Below are positions 36,548 through 44,866 of a stretch of DNA of 64,000 bases, piece by piece. A model generated the notes under the pieces. That model saw only the letters and a program-made list of their open reading frames with translations. It made no database searches and had not been told where the DNA came from. The DNA is taken from positions 2,089,001 through 2,153,000 of the forward strand of contig NZ_CP036433.1 in the NCBI RefSeq assembly GCF_007751035.1, read 5' to 3'. The DNA is from Lignipirellula cremea (GTDB taxonomy: Bacteria > Planctomycetota > Planctomycetia > Pirellulales > Pirellulaceae). A program made the position numbers and the translations under genes. Every line of letters begins with the position of its first letter. Position 1 is the first letter of the stretch.

Positions 36548-38307
36548 GAACCGCATGCAGCTTGCCCCTCGTGCTGGCCGCACTCCTGTTCGGCGGAGCG
36601 GCCGCCATCGCGGCCGAACGTCCCAACGTCGTGCTGATCCTGACCGACGATCAGGGTTACGGCGATCTCGCCTGCCTCGGCAATCCGGTGCTCAAGACGC
36701 CGCATCTCGATCAGCTCTATGCCGATTCGGTGCGGCTCACCGACTTTCATGTGAACCCGTTCTGTACGCCGTCGCGCGCCGCCCTGATGACCGGCCGGAG
36801 TGCTTCCCGCACCGGAGCCTTTCGCACGTCATCGGGTCGGACGATGCTGCACCCGGACGAAACGACCATGGCGGAACTGTTTCGCGACAATGGCTATGCG
36901 ACCGGCATCTTTGGCAAATGGCACCTGGGCGACGCCTACCCGCATCGCCCTCAGGACCGCGGGTTTACGTCCAGCCTGTGGCATCACTGCGGAGGGCTGA
37001 CGCAGATCTCGGACTACTGGGGCAACGACTACTTCGATGACCACTACGAACAGAACGGCCAGTATCAAAAGTTCACCGGGTATTGCACCGATGTCTGGTT
37101 CGACAACGCGCTCATGTTTATCGAGCAGCACGCCCGGCGGGAGGAGCCGTTCTTTTGTTACTTGCCGACCAACGCGCCGCATGGACCGTTCCTGGTCGCC
37201 GAGCGTTACGCGGCCCCGTACCGCGATCAACCCGAAGCGGCCAACGCCGAGTTCCTGGGGATGATCGCCAATATCGACGAGAACATCGGCAAGCTGCGGC
37301 AGCGGTTACAGGACCTGGGCGTCGCGGAAAACACCCTGCTGATCTACATGACCGACAACGGCACGTCGGCCGGGGTGAAGGTGGCCGACAATCCCGACGG
37401 CTGGCCGCAGGTCGGGTTCAACGCCGGCATGCGCGGCAAAAAAGGCTCCATGTATGACGGCGGACATCGGGTCCCCTGTTTTGTCCATTGGCCAAAGGGC
37501 AAGCTTGCGCACGGAACCGACGTGTCCCCGTTGACGGCCCACTACGACTGGCTGCCCACGCTGATGGATCTGTGCGATTTGAAAGGGCGAAAGGGACCCG
37601 CCCTGGACGGTCGATCGCTGGCGCCATTGCTGCGCGGGACGAACGAAACCTGGGGGCCGCGGACGATGATTCGCCAGTACCAGGGCGGCGTGTTTTTTCG
37701 CTTCGCCCCGGAGCCCTGGCGTGAATCGCTCGTCATGACCAAACGCTGGCGACTGCTGAACGGCCGGGAGCTTTACGATATCGCAAACGATCCGGGCCAG
37801 CGTCGCGACATTGCCCCGCAGTATCCGGAGGTGGTGGAGCGGTTGCGGAAGTCCTACCTGGCATGGTGGCAGGAAGTGGAGCCGCGACTGGCAAAGCCCG
37901 TTCGCCTGCACGCGGGCAACCAGGCCGAGAACCCGCTTCGCCTGACCGCACAGGACTGGCGTCTGGCGCCGTTTGGGAATCCGCCGACCAGCCAGCACGC
38001 CGTCCGCAAACTCAGCGGCGTTGAAGGCCCCTGGATGCTGGAACTGGAACGGGCCGGAACCTACGTGATTACGCTCCGCCAGTTCCCGCTCGAAGCCCCG
38101 CAACCGATCCAGGCCCGCCAGACCTGGCTGCGCATCGCCGGTTACGAAGTCGCCCGCCCCCTGCCGCAGGACGCGACGAACGCGCGCTTCCGCGCCACGC
38201 TGCCAGCTGGGCCGGCAGAGTTGGAGACGGCCTTCGTCGACCGTGACGGAAAACGGACGTCGGCCTACTTCGCTGAGATCCTGTTCATCGAAGCCGCGCA
38301 GGATTAA
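36544..38307 (+). CDS. secreted type I sulfatase B
   Basis: A 587-residue sulfatase with a signal peptide (about residues 6-24), the metal site NVVLILTDDQGYGDLACLG, the nucleophile motif CTPSRAALMTGR (Cys74), GKWHLGDAYPHRPQDRGF, and the second metal site LIYMTDNGTS. About 130 residues of C-terminal beta-rich extension (from about 450) follow the catalytic domain. The long upstream frame is discarded because the ATG at 36544 opens the signal peptide and overlaps the preceding stop as ATGA. It is coexpressed with sulfatase A and may remove a different sulfate from the same glycan. Confidence 0.93.
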   Translation: MRTACSLPLVLAALLFGGAAAIAAERPNVVLILTDDQGYGDLACLGNPVLKTPHLDQLYADSVRLTDFHVNPFCTPSRAALMTGRSASRTGAFRTSSGRTMLHPDETTMAELFRDNGYATGIFGKWHLGDAYPHRPQDRGFTSSLWHHCGGLTQISDYWGNDYFDDHYEQNGQYQKFTGYCTDVWFDNALMFIEQHARREEPFFCYLPTNAPHGPFLVAERYAAPYRDQPEAANAEFLGMIANIDENIGKLRQRLQDLGVAENTLLIYMTDNGTSAGVKVADNPDGWPQVGFNAGMRGKKGSMYDGGHRVPCFVHWPKGKLAHGTDVSPLTAHYDWLPTLMDLCDLKGRKGPALDGRSLAPLLRGTNETWGPRTMIRQYQGGVFFRFAPEPWRESLVMTKRWRLLNGRELYDIANDPGQRRDIAPQYPEVVERLRKSYLAWWQEVEPRLAKPVRLHAGNQAENPLRLTAQDWRLAPFGNPPTSQHAVRKLSGVEGPWMLELERAGTYVITLRQFPLEAPQPIQARQTWLRIAGYEVARPLPQDATNARFRATLPAGPAELETAFVDRDGKRTSAYFAEILFIEAAQD

Positions 38308-38340
38308 CTCCACGACGACACGTCCCACAGTGGACTAACG

Positions 38341-38751
38341 GTGATCAACGATGGCGCCGATACGTCGCTGCATCCCCGAGAGAAACAGAAAGTCGGCGAG
38401 CGGCTGGCCCGCTGGGCGCTGGCGCACGACGATGATCGCTCAAGTGTGGAATTCTCGGGGCCCATTTATCGCGACTATCGGATCGATGGCGATTCGATCC
38501 GAGTGAGCTTTGAACATGCCGAAGGATTACGCAGTCGCGACGAACAGCCGCTGCGCACGTTCCAGATCACAGGCGCCGACAACAAATGGGTCTGGGCCGA
38601 AGCCGCCATCGAGGGGAAGGAGGTGCGGGTGAAGAGTCCGCAAGTGAAGCAGCTAAAGGCGGTGCGCTATGCCTGGTCCGACAATCCCACTGGCGCCAAT
38701 CTCACCAACCGCTCCGGCTTGCCGGCTTCGCTGTTCACGACGGAAGACTAG
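38341..38751 (+). pseudogene. C-terminal remnant of a sialate O-acetylesterase (SASA family)
   Basis: A 136-codon open frame beginning with GTG matches only the last quarter of sialate/carbohydrate O-acetylesterases (usually about 470-520 residues). It keeps the region following the catalytic HP motif (SLHPREKQKVGERLARWAL) and the C-terminal beta domain ending YAWSDNPTGANL and GLPASLFTTED. The catalytic serine domain is absent. The frame lies 33 bases past sulfatase B and its stop codon coincides with the left end of a MITE-like element. It is probably the leftover of a deleted esterase that once deacetylated the same glycan. Confidence 0.75.
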
Positions 38752-38879
38752 TGCTGCGTCAATCTTCAATCTTAGAGTGAGCGATTTCGGCCGTGCTGCT
38801 GTGCTGCCAAAAAAACCGTGGGCTAGCGCCCGGCGGCTGATTTAGAGAAACCTGATTTTATGGTTTGACGCACCACTAG
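38748..38879. mobile_element. MITE-like element with 15-bp terminal inverted repeats
   Basis: A 132-base stretch starts CTAGTGCTGCGTCAA and ends with the inverse of CTAGTGGTGCGTCAA, so the ends are 15-bp inverted repeats with one mismatch. The interior is non-coding and contains a hairpin-prone GC segment (GGGCTAGCGCCC). No transposase is present. The outer CTAG could instead be a target-site duplication, leaving 11-bp ends. It lies between the esterase remnant and a sulfatase gene. Size and ends fit a non-autonomous transposable element. Confidence 0.55.
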
Positions 38880-38935
38880 CCTGACCAGGGAGAACAATAA
38901 AAGTGTTTTGCCACGCCAAGAAGAAGGGGATCGAC

Positions 38936-40492
38936 ATGCAATTTTTCCAGAAGCTTTGCCGCCTTTCGCTGGGCTGGGCGTTTGTCGTGGGCCTGCTGTC
39001 CTGTCCGGCCATTCACGCGAAAGAGGTCCTGCCGAACGTGGTGCTCCTCTTCGCCGACGACCTGGGGTACGGGGATCTGGGTTGCTATGGCGCCACCCGA
39101 CTGAAAACGCCGAACCTGGATCGTCTGGCCCGAGAAGGGCGGCGGTTTACCGATGCGCACTCGGCCTCGTCAGTCTGTACGCCGTCAAGGTACGCCCTGC
39201 TGATGGGCGAATATCCGTTTCGCCAGGGCCTGTCGCGGCCCGTCTTCCTGCGTACCGGACTGGTGTTTGATCACCAGCGCACGACCATGGCGGATGTGAT
39301 GCAGCGGGCCGGTTACGCTACGGCGTGTATCGGCAAATGGCATCTGGGTTTTGGCGACAAGACGCCCGACTGGAACGGCGAATTGAAGCCGGGGCCGCTG
39401 GAAGCCGGTTTCGATTATTACTTCGGCGTGCCGGTGGTAAACAGCCATCCGCCGTTTGTCTATGTCGAGAACCATCGTGTCGTCGGCCTTGCCGCCGACG
39501 ATCCGTTCGTCTTTGGCCAAAAGGCCAGAACGCAGGCGTTTCCCGAGAAGATGGGCGTGGCGCAGATCGGCGGCGCCGACGCGGCCCACGCGCTCTATCG
39601 GGACGAAGCAGTCGGCGAGCGGCTGACGGAAAAGTCGATCGCGTGGATCAAGGCGCACAAAGAGCAGCCGTTCTTCCTTTATCTGGCGACGACGAACATC
39701 CATCATCCGTTTACGCCGGCTCCCCGTTTTCAAGGCTCCAGTAAATGCGGTCGCTACGGTGACTTTGTCCATGAACTGGATTGGATCGTCGGCCAGATCC
39801 TGACGACGCTCGAAGAGCAAGGGCTGTCGGAAAACACCCTGGTCATTTTCACCAGCGATAACGGCGGCATGATCAATCAGGGCGGACAGCACGCGATCTC
39901 ATTGGGCCATCGTCCCAACGGCGACCTGCTGGGATTCAAATTCGACGTCTGGGAAGGAGGGCACCGGGTGCCTTTCCTTGCACGCTGGCCAGGCAAAATC
40001 GAAGCGGGAACGGTCTCCGATCAACTTCTCTGCAATGTCGACCTGCTGGCCACGATGGCGGCGTTGACAGGCCAGCACCTGGCGCAGGGCGAAGGCCCCG
40101 ACAGCTTCAACGTCTTGCCGGCCCTTCTGACCACGCCGAAAAAGCCGATTCGGGATCATCTGGTGCTTGCCGGCAACCGTCCGACCCACCTTGCGCTGCG
40201 CGCCAATAACTGGATCTATATCGGCGCCCAGGGCGGAGGCGGCTTCACGGGATCCAGGCCCGGAGAACACCTGCTAGGCGGACCAGCCGCCTTGAAATTC
40301 GCGGGGCAGATCAACAGCGATGTCATCGACGGAAAACTCAAGCCGGACGCGCCTGTGGCGCAGCTATACGACCTGCAGAAGGATCCGTCGCAAAGCGAGA
40401 ACCGCATTGGAGAAAACCCGTTGCAAGCCCAGCAATTGCAATCGCGACTGGAAAAAATCCAGAACGGGACAGCCACGCGTCCCCAAAGTTAG
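38936..40492 (+). CDS. secreted type I sulfatase C
   Basis: A 518-residue sulfatase. Signal peptide about residues 8-28; metal site VVLLFADDLGYGDLGCYGAT; nucleophile motif CTPSRYALLMGEYPFR (Cys81), then GKWHLGFGDK and the second metal site VIFTSDNGG. The start at 38936 is supported by AAGGGG upstream and preferred to an in-frame ATG at 38903. It is close to the sulfatase A group in plan but diverges strongly outside motifs. A MITE-like element lies between it and the operon, so it may have its own promoter. The terminator used is a hairpin that came with a macroglobulin gene relic. Confidence 0.93.
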   Translation: MQFFQKLCRLSLGWAFVVGLLSCPAIHAKEVLPNVVLLFADDLGYGDLGCYGATRLKTPNLDRLAREGRRFTDAHSASSVCTPSRYALLMGEYPFRQGLSRPVFLRTGLVFDHQRTTMADVMQRAGYATACIGKWHLGFGDKTPDWNGELKPGPLEAGFDYYFGVPVVNSHPPFVYVENHRVVGLAADDPFVFGQKARTQAFPEKMGVAQIGGADAAHALYRDEAVGERLTEKSIAWIKAHKEQPFFLYLATTNIHHPFTPAPRFQGSSKCGRYGDFVHELDWIVGQILTTLEEQGLSENTLVIFTSDNGGMINQGGQHAISLGHRPNGDLLGFKFDVWEGGHRVPFLARWPGKIEAGTVSDQLLCNVDLLATMAALTGQHLAQGEGPDSFNVLPALLTTPKKPIRDHLVLAGNRPTHLALRANNWIYIGAQGGGGFTGSRPGEHLLGGPAALKFAGQINSDVIDGKLKPDAPVAQLYDLQKDPSQSENRIGENPLQAQQLQSRLEKIQNGTATRPQS

Positions 40493-40590
40493 ACCCTCGA
40501 CAGTCGTCGCCGTACGCTGCAAAGATTTGAGCGATCTTGTAAGGCTGGGTTTTTCAGACCCTGAATCACAATTCTCCAGCGTAAAAAGAG

Positions 40591-40676
40591 GCCCCGCCAG
40601 CCGAGCTTACTTGTACTACACCGACGAACACAAGCAGTGGGTCGACGGCCTCAAGGTCGAGATCACCGCGAAGTAA
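40591..40676 (+). pseudogene. relic 3' end of a second alpha-2-macroglobulin gene
   Basis: The last 28 codons before the TAA encode the same C-terminus as the macroglobulin at 22293-26585 (SRAYLYYTDEHKQWVDGLK and on to the end are identical). Similarity continues beyond the stop into the hairpin terminator. Across the 25 codons from SRAY to the stop there are seven nucleotide differences and all are synonymous. This points to a diverged but once functional paralogue whose upstream part was lost, rather than a fresh copy. There is no start codon of its own. Confidence 0.8.
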
Positions 40677-40707
40677 CGTTCCTCGAATGGGAAGTTACGC
40701 ACCGCCG

Positions 40708-40740
40708 GCAGGGAACACGTGTTCCCTGCTGTTTTTTTTT
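40708..40740 (+). terminator. Rho-independent terminator downstream of sulfatase C
   Basis: A perfect 22-base palindrome at 40708-40729 (GCAGGGAACAC and its inverse) is followed by nine T residues at 40732-40740. It is related to the terminator of the macroglobulin gene and probably now ends transcription of sulfatase C. Confidence 0.9.
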
Positions 40741-40820
40741 GCATCCCAGGCAAGAGAACATCGACTCGCGCTTTCCTGGCGACAGGGAAAAATTGCGTGT
40801 CTTGAGGGGACGCATTGGTT

Positions 40821-41181
40821 TTAGCCGAAAAGCGACAGGTAAACCTTGGCGACAATTGCAGCAACCAAACCCAGGATAAAAGGCAGCCACACGACGACGA
40901 TCGACAAAGCAAGATACGCAGATAACGAATCCCGGAATTCTTGGCGAGGATGGCGTCGTGATACGATCGCGGCATAGATGGATCCGATTGATATCAAGCC
41001 TGCAGAGAGTAGTACGTTGCACCCAACGCCAACCGCGAACGCCCCAACCCGGCGATGCCCCATTTTTTCGCGCAAATTGCTGGCCGGCGATCCAGACCTC
41101 CAGGATCGCCCCAAGCAGCAAGAGCACGATCAAACACTCGAAGCTGGCGAATCCTCGTCGTCTCGCTGGCCTTCGCGTCAT
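40821..41181 (-). pseudogene. small membrane protein, frame interrupted at an A6 run
   Basis: A hydrophobic protein on the minus strand. The upstream frame starts MTRRPARRRGFASFECLIVL at 41181 with one membrane helix and runs to GQQFARK. At the run of six A residues near 41064 the coding potential moves to another frame, continuing MGHRRVGAFAVGVGCNVLLS and two more helices to the stop at 40821. Removing one A would join them into a protein of about 119 residues with three transmembrane helices. Alternatively the gene could start at the ATG at 41063 (80 residues), but no ribosome-binding site precedes it. Function unknown. Confidence 0.5.
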
Positions 41182-41223
41182 GGCAGTGCGTCCGTCCTGC
41201 AACTGACAGGGGAATTCATGCGG

Positions 41224-41799
41224 TCAGGATACCCAGGTGGTGGTTCGCTTTCCAAGGTAGAGGATTCCCGTTGGCGCTTCCAGAATCGGATAGACAAAAC
41301 CGCGACCGAACAGGGGCCCCGTTTGCCAGTTTATTGAAAGCTCTTTCAGGTCGTCGGTAACGCCCCAGTTTCCCAACATACAGTCGAAGAACATGCCATC
41401 GACGATCGGCCTGGGCAGGTTCGTCGAGGATTCGATCTGTCGGCTCGCTTCATAATTTTCAATGGCCCAGGCTGCCAAGACTGGACCGTTGGTCCACGGC
41501 TCCGTCGAGAATCGTTTTCGTTCTACGTATCCCCGCGACGGAGGCGAACCGCATGGGGGTCGCCATTCAAATTCCCGATTCTTGCAAAGGGTTGTGGTGA
41601 ACTGTTTCAGCGCCAGGTGCGTGATACGATCAAGGGGTGCAGTCGTCATGATGCGAAGCCAATCCCAGACAATGCCAGGGAATCGCGGAAAAACACCCCC
41701 AGGTTTTGTACCAGGAGGTAAACACCAGGCAAAGCCAGAGACGCACTTTGACCAGGCATCAGGAGTAAATGGGACAATCCCGACGCCCACGTTGTTCAC
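41224..41799 (-). CDS. hypothetical protein
   Basis: An open frame of up to 191 residues without signal peptide or membrane helix. Candidate starts are 41799 (full length) and 41649 (MTTAPLDRITHLALKQ, 141 residues). It contains aromatic-rich stretches (FVYPILEAPTGILYLG, DGMFFDCMLGNWGV). No family recognised. It is not a shadow of another gene, and the residue composition looks protein-like, but base use differs somewhat from neighbours and no good ribosome-binding site was seen. Confidence 0.4.
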   Translation of the reverse strand: MNNVGVGIVPFTPDAWSKCVSGFAWCLPPGTKPGGVFPRFPGIVWDWLRIMTTAPLDRITHLALKQFTTTLCKNREFEWRPPCGSPPSRGYVERKRFSTEPWTNGPVLAAWAIENYEASRQIESSTNLPRPIVDGMFFDCMLGNWGVTDDLKELSINWQTGPLFGRGFVYPILEAPTGILYLGKRTTTWVS

Positions 41800-41934
41800 G
41801 CAAGGGAAGAAAGGAGGGTGTCTGTTGCGCTTCCTCTGCGGTGCTGGCTACGACATTTTGCCTCCCGCCGGCCGGCGCGCTCCGCGAGGGAACGCGTCAC
41901 GGCGGTGCGTGGAGGCGGCATTGCTGCCTGCCGT

Positions 41935-44268
41935 TCAGTCCAGCTCGATCGTCACCGTATTGAGCTTGCCGGTGAACTTGAACGGCATGTCGTAACCGTC
42001 GGCGACAGGGGTGCCGGTATCGAAGCCGATATCCATCGTTTCGTCGAGCGTCACGCGGTTGGGGATGCTCTTGTCGACGCGTCCCTGGGCGACCTGCTTG
42101 TCGTCTACAAAGAGCGTCACCGTGGCGCCGGCGAACGGCTTGTCGGAGTCCGACTTGTAGACGGCCTTGAGGGTGACTTCGCCGGTCGGGATGCGGTCTT
42201 TGGACTCAATATTGAACCGCTCCACGCCGGCAAGGTTGTAGTGGTAGACGAGCTTGCCGTCCCGCACAAAGAAACCGAACCCGGCGAAGCGGCCGCCTTG
42301 CGTGAACAGCATCCCTTCGCCGCCCGTTTCCGGCAGCACGACTTTGGCGGTGACCGTATGGCTTTTGTGCTTCAGGTCGGGGGCCGCCCCTTCGGGCAGA
42401 CGCAGAAGGTTCGGGTAGTTGAACTTTTTCCGACCTTGCGTGAGGCTGGGCCGGTTGTCGACGTTGAGCCGCGCGGTCTTCCGGTCATCAAGCGGCAACA
42501 CGCTGTAACGGGACGCCTCGGCGAAAAAGAGCTTCACCATTTCGTCGAGCTTTTCCGGATTCTCCTGGGCCAGATCGTTGGCCTGGCTGAAGTCCTCGTC
42601 GACATGGTACAGCTCCCACGGCATGTGCAGCAGGTCGCCCGGTTCCGGCTCGCTGAGCCAGGGCTGCCCGCGGATGGCGCTGGCCATCCAGCCGTCGTGG
42701 TAGATCCCCTGATTGCCCAGCATCTCGAAGTACTGGGTGGTGCGGCGGTCTTTGGCGTCGGCGTCGTCAAAGGTGTACATCATGCTGACGCCTTCGATCG
42801 GCTTCTGGGCGACGCCGTTGACCTGCGCGGGGAACTCCACGCCGACTGCTTCCAGAATGGTGGGGGCGATGTCGATCACATGATGGAACTGGTCGCGGGT
42901 CTCGCCGCGGGCCTTGATGCGCTTGGGCCAGGAGATTGCCAGGCCGTTGCGCGTGCCGCCAAAGTGGCTGGCGATCTGTTTGGTCCACTGGAACGGCGTG
43001 TCCATCGCATGCGCCCAGGCGGCGGGAAAGTGGTTGTAGTGCTGGTCGCTGCCGAGCGAATCGATTGCGGCCAGCTTGGCGTCGAGCGGTTCAGGAATGG
43101 CGTTGAAGAACGTCATTTCGTTGAGCAGGCCGCTGAGCCCGCCTTCGGCGCTGGAGCCGTTGTCGCCGGCCATATACAGGATGAGGGTGTTATCCAGCTC
43201 GCCCATCTCGTCGATCGCGTCGACGATGCGGCCCACTTCGTAATCCGTATGGGCCGTAAAGGCGGCGAAGATCTCCATCATGCGGGCGTAGACCTGTTGT
43301 TCCTTAGCCGGGAGAGAATCCCAGGCCGGGAGCGAGTCGGGCCGCGGCGTGAGCTTTGTTCCGGGAGGAACTACGCCCAGGGCGATCTGGCGTTTGAGGG
43401 TCTCTTCGCGATAAACGTCCCAGCCTTCGTCGAACTTTCCTTGGAACTTGTTGATCCAGTCATCGGGAACCTGGTGCGGGGCGTGCGTGGCTCCGGTGGC
43501 GAAGTAGACAAAGAACGGCTTTTGCGGCGCGACGGCCTGCGAGGCCCGGATCATGCGGATGGCATGGTCGGCGATGTCGGTGGTGAAGTGGTACGGCGAA
43601 CCGTCCTCATTGGTCTCCGGCGGTTCGATCCGCTTTTTCCCTTCGACCAGCGCCGGATGGAACTGGTCGGTATCGCCGCCGACAAAACCGTAAAAGTAGT
43701 CGAAGCCCAGGCCGCCGGCCCAGCGGTCGAACGGACCGACGAGGCTGGTCTCCCAGTCAGGGACGTTATGGTTCTTGCCAAACCAGGCGTTGGCGTAGCC
43801 GTACTCGCGGAGTACTTCGGCAAAGGTCGCCGCGGAGTCTGGAATGATCCCCGAATACCCCGGGAAACCGGTGCCCGCTTCGCCGATCACGCCGCTGGCG
43901 ACGGAGTGATGGTTACGCCCGGTCAGCAGCGCGGCCCGCGTGGGACTGCACAGCGCGGTCGTATGAAACCGCGTGTACTTGAGACCGTTTTTGGCGATGC
44001 GATCCATGGTCGGCGTGGGGATGGAGCCGCCGAACGTGCCGAATTGCCCATAACCGGCGTCGTCGACCAGCACGACCAGGATGTTCGGCGGATCCTCCAG
44101 GCCAAACGTGGCGGGAATTTTCAGCTGCGGTTTGACCGCCTGGGAATCCTTATACGTCAGACCGATTTTCCCCTTGAAGGGTTCCTCGGGACGGGGCAGA
44201 ACTTCCTGGGCGGACGCCGTTCCGACAGAGAACAGCGCAAGTGCGAAAGCAATGAGGGATCGCGGCAT
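41935..44268 (-). CDS. large secreted arylsulfatase (AtsA type)
   Basis: A 777-residue sulfatase of the Pseudomonas AtsA branch, longer than the other three here. Signal peptide about residues 4-20, metal site NILVVLVDDAGYGQFGTFGG, nucleophile motif CSPTRAALLTGRNHHSV (Cys107), second metal site LYMAGDNGSSAEGG. The C-terminal 180 residues form a concanavalin-like beta domain (GEVTLKAVYKSD, GATVTLFVDDKQVAQGRVD). The start at 44268 has GGAGAG upstream. Its target may be an aryl or small sulfate ester rather than a polymer. It is convergent to the sulfatase operon and separately transcribed. Confidence 0.94.
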   Translation of the reverse strand: MPRSLIAFALALFSVGTASAQEVLPRPEEPFKGKIGLTYKDSQAVKPQLKIPATFGLEDPPNILVVLVDDAGYGQFGTFGGSIPTPTMDRIAKNGLKYTRFHTTALCSPTRAALLTGRNHHSVASGVIGEAGTGFPGYSGIIPDSAATFAEVLREYGYANAWFGKNHNVPDWETSLVGPFDRWAGGLGFDYFYGFVGGDTDQFHPALVEGKKRIEPPETNEDGSPYHFTTDIADHAIRMIRASQAVAPQKPFFVYFATGATHAPHQVPDDWINKFQGKFDEGWDVYREETLKRQIALGVVPPGTKLTPRPDSLPAWDSLPAKEQQVYARMMEIFAAFTAHTDYEVGRIVDAIDEMGELDNTLILYMAGDNGSSAEGGLSGLLNEMTFFNAIPEPLDAKLAAIDSLGSDQHYNHFPAAWAHAMDTPFQWTKQIASHFGGTRNGLAISWPKRIKARGETRDQFHHVIDIAPTILEAVGVEFPAQVNGVAQKPIEGVSMMYTFDDADAKDRRTTQYFEMLGNQGIYHDGWMASAIRGQPWLSEPEPGDLLHMPWELYHVDEDFSQANDLAQENPEKLDEMVKLFFAEASRYSVLPLDDRKTARLNVDNRPSLTQGRKKFNYPNLLRLPEGAAPDLKHKSHTVTAKVVLPETGGEGMLFTQGGRFAGFGFFVRDGKLVYHYNLAGVERFNIESKDRIPTGEVTLKAVYKSDSDKPFAGATVTLFVDDKQVAQGRVDKSIPNRVTLDETMDIGFDTGTPVADGYDMPFKFTGKLNTVTIELD

Positions 44269-44866
44269 GAATCTCTCCAGTAACTTGCGTGGGTCAGGAT
44301 GGAGGAGAACCGATCAGGACAGCATGCCGATGCTAATCCGCGGCGGTGAAAAGCAGCCCGTTACCGACAGGTGCGTTTTATTCTATAGTCTGTGCGTCCC
44401 CGTTGACCAGCATTCTGTCGGTTGCAATTGCAAGAATGTCCTGATTGGCTGCCCCGCAACGCCATTCTTCAAAGGCACTTCTTGCTATCGGAATGATCCG
44501 TGCCTTGCCGCTGTCAACGACGGCGGGGCGCCCGCCTCTCTCGCGGCCTGGTTCAGCGCAGCGCAGGAGAGGGATGAAATTGCGGGCATGGCGGGGCGGA
44601 AGAGGGGCGGCTGGCGCCGCGAGTCAGAGAGCCCGCGCATGCAGAGTGAAGTGCGATAATTCGCATTGGAATTATCGGAGATCGTCGAGGCGCGAAGCAG
44701 GTCGGATCGGTGCTGCGGTCAACAAGAGGCGCTCGGAACCTGATCGTTCCCAGGCGGGCGAATATCCGACCGCACCAGGCCAGATCGGCCCAGCGGTTTG
44801 ACGAGACGTGAAGAGAATTACGGCTGAATTCTGTTCTGTCGTTTTTGACTGAGGGATCAACGTGCG
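44269..44866. other. 600-base region without a recognised gene
   Basis: Upstream of the arylsulfatase and downstream of the FadL-type gene. It should contain the arylsulfatase promoter. Short open frames have no domain and overlap on several strands. No hairpin terminator for the FadL-type gene was found. Confidence 0.4.

Noticed and set aside
38748-38879. Rho-independent terminator after the esterase remnant
   Set aside because: The inverted repeats lie 100 bases apart at the two ends and there is no T-run; the structure fits a small transposable element better.
41818-44283. 821-codon plus-strand open frame
   Set aside because: It is the shadow of the minus-strand arylsulfatase, which has all sulfatase motifs and a signal peptide.
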